Shown here: positions 6,512 through 6,824 of the stretch, in pieces
Layout: the number at the start of each line of letters is the position of its first letter
How positions within the stretch are numbered: the first letter of the stretch is position 1
NCBI GenBank assembly: GCA_003978135.1
Contig: QOAL01000193.1
Location: 1 to 6,824, forward strand
DNA: 6,824 nucleotides
Direction of reading: 5' to 3'
Origin: Thermodesulfatator sp.
GTDB taxonomy: Bacteria > Desulfobacterota > Dissulfuribacteria > Dissulfuribacterales > QOAL01
Notes under the pieces: model-generated
Database searches by the model: none
Seen by the model: the letters and a program-made list of their open reading frames with translations, nothing else
What the model was told of the DNA's origin: nothing
Program-made: the position numbers and the translations under genes

Positions 6512-6824
6512 TTTTTAGTTCTACTTAAGGCAAGTTTCTTGGCTATTCGGAATTTACCATTATAGTTCTTATATGATATTTCTCTCCTACAGCTGTTCTC
6601 GACGAGATTCTTATCATCGGAATCATGTGGTAATGGTACGCCTATATGGCACATTGCGAGGGTTGCAACAAGGTGATTTGGTATCTCGTCAGGTAGGCTT
6701 CTCCAATCAATAGTGTCATCCTCCATTTTGTGGAGGAGTATTCCCCATTGATCGTGGGTGGCGAATTTCGTCTTCGTGTATATTACACCTACGATTCGAG
6801 GCGGTCCTAGAGTGTACCCATTGA
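6508..6824 (-). CDS. Unidentified protein, 5' end beyond the right window edge
   Basis: An open frame runs on the minus strand from the right edge (first whole codon at 6822) to TGA at 6510-6508, giving 104 visible residues. The first in-window ATG is at 6726. The 32 codons upstream of it are also open and protein-like, including PPRIVGVIYTKTKF and THDQWGILLHK, so the true start probably lies outside the window. The visible part contains DDTIDWRSLPDEIPNHL and ends in a basic tail, IAKKLALSRTKK. No signal peptide, membrane segment or known motif is seen in this part. The stop overlaps the next start (ATGA), a sign of translational coupling with the small exported protein downstream. Base composition is clearly lower in GC than the genes to the left. 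No function is proposed. Confidence 0.6.
   Translation of the reverse strand, partial: NGYTLGPPRIVGVIYTKTKFATHDQWGILLHKMEDDTIDWRSLPDEIPNHLVATLAMCHIGVPLPHDSDDKNLVENSCRREISYKNYNGKFRIAKKLALSRTKK

Noticed and set aside
1..6824. tRNA or rRNA genes, CRISPR array, insertion sequence, attachment sites
   Set aside because: The intergenic regions were read on both strands; no cloverleaf, spaced direct-repeat array, transposase or terminal inverted repeats were seen.

Overview
The window comes from a bacterial chromosome or contig with moderate GC content and frequent AGG arginine codons. It carries housekeeping genes (histidine biosynthesis, nucleotide clean-up, tRNA wobble modification) beside a dynamin-superfamily protein. 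The MazG and MnmG sequences are typically bacterial. A Desulfobacterota-like (deltaproteobacterial) source is a guess from overall style; no marker in the window proves it.

Layout, left to right. (1) Positions 1-36, minus strand: the first 12 codons of an unidentified gene behind a good ribosome binding site. (2) Positions 155-1738, minus strand: one 527-residue protein joining the HisH glutaminase and HisF cyclase of imidazole glycerol phosphate synthase. This is the fused form known from yeast HIS7 and plants. (3) Positions 1739-2063: a divergent intergenic region with a candidate promoter for hisHF and a short hairpin plus T-run on the plus strand. (4) Positions 2064-4741, plus strand: mazG (TTG start) and mnmG/gidA (GTG start), 5 bases apart and almost certainly one operon. 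(5) Positions 4742-5036: a spacer with two adjacent hairpins and weak promoter-like sites. (6) Positions 5037-6254, plus strand: a 405-residue dynamin-superfamily protein whose nucleotide-binding domain looks most like eukaryotic EHD proteins. It has hydrophobic C-terminal segments in place of an EH domain. (7) Positions 6255-6824: a stretch lower in GC, with two short minus-strand genes joined by an ATGA stop/start overlap. The upstream one runs off the right edge; the downstream one encodes a small protein with an export signal. Neither is recognised.

The most notable points are the eukaryote-type fused HisHF, the EHD-like membrane protein, and the sharp change in base composition just after position 6254. 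At that boundary the end of the small secreted-protein gene runs antisense into the EHD-like gene, which suggests a rearrangement, an insertion boundary or an assembly join. No tRNA, rRNA, CRISPR array, transposase or recognisable attachment site was found.
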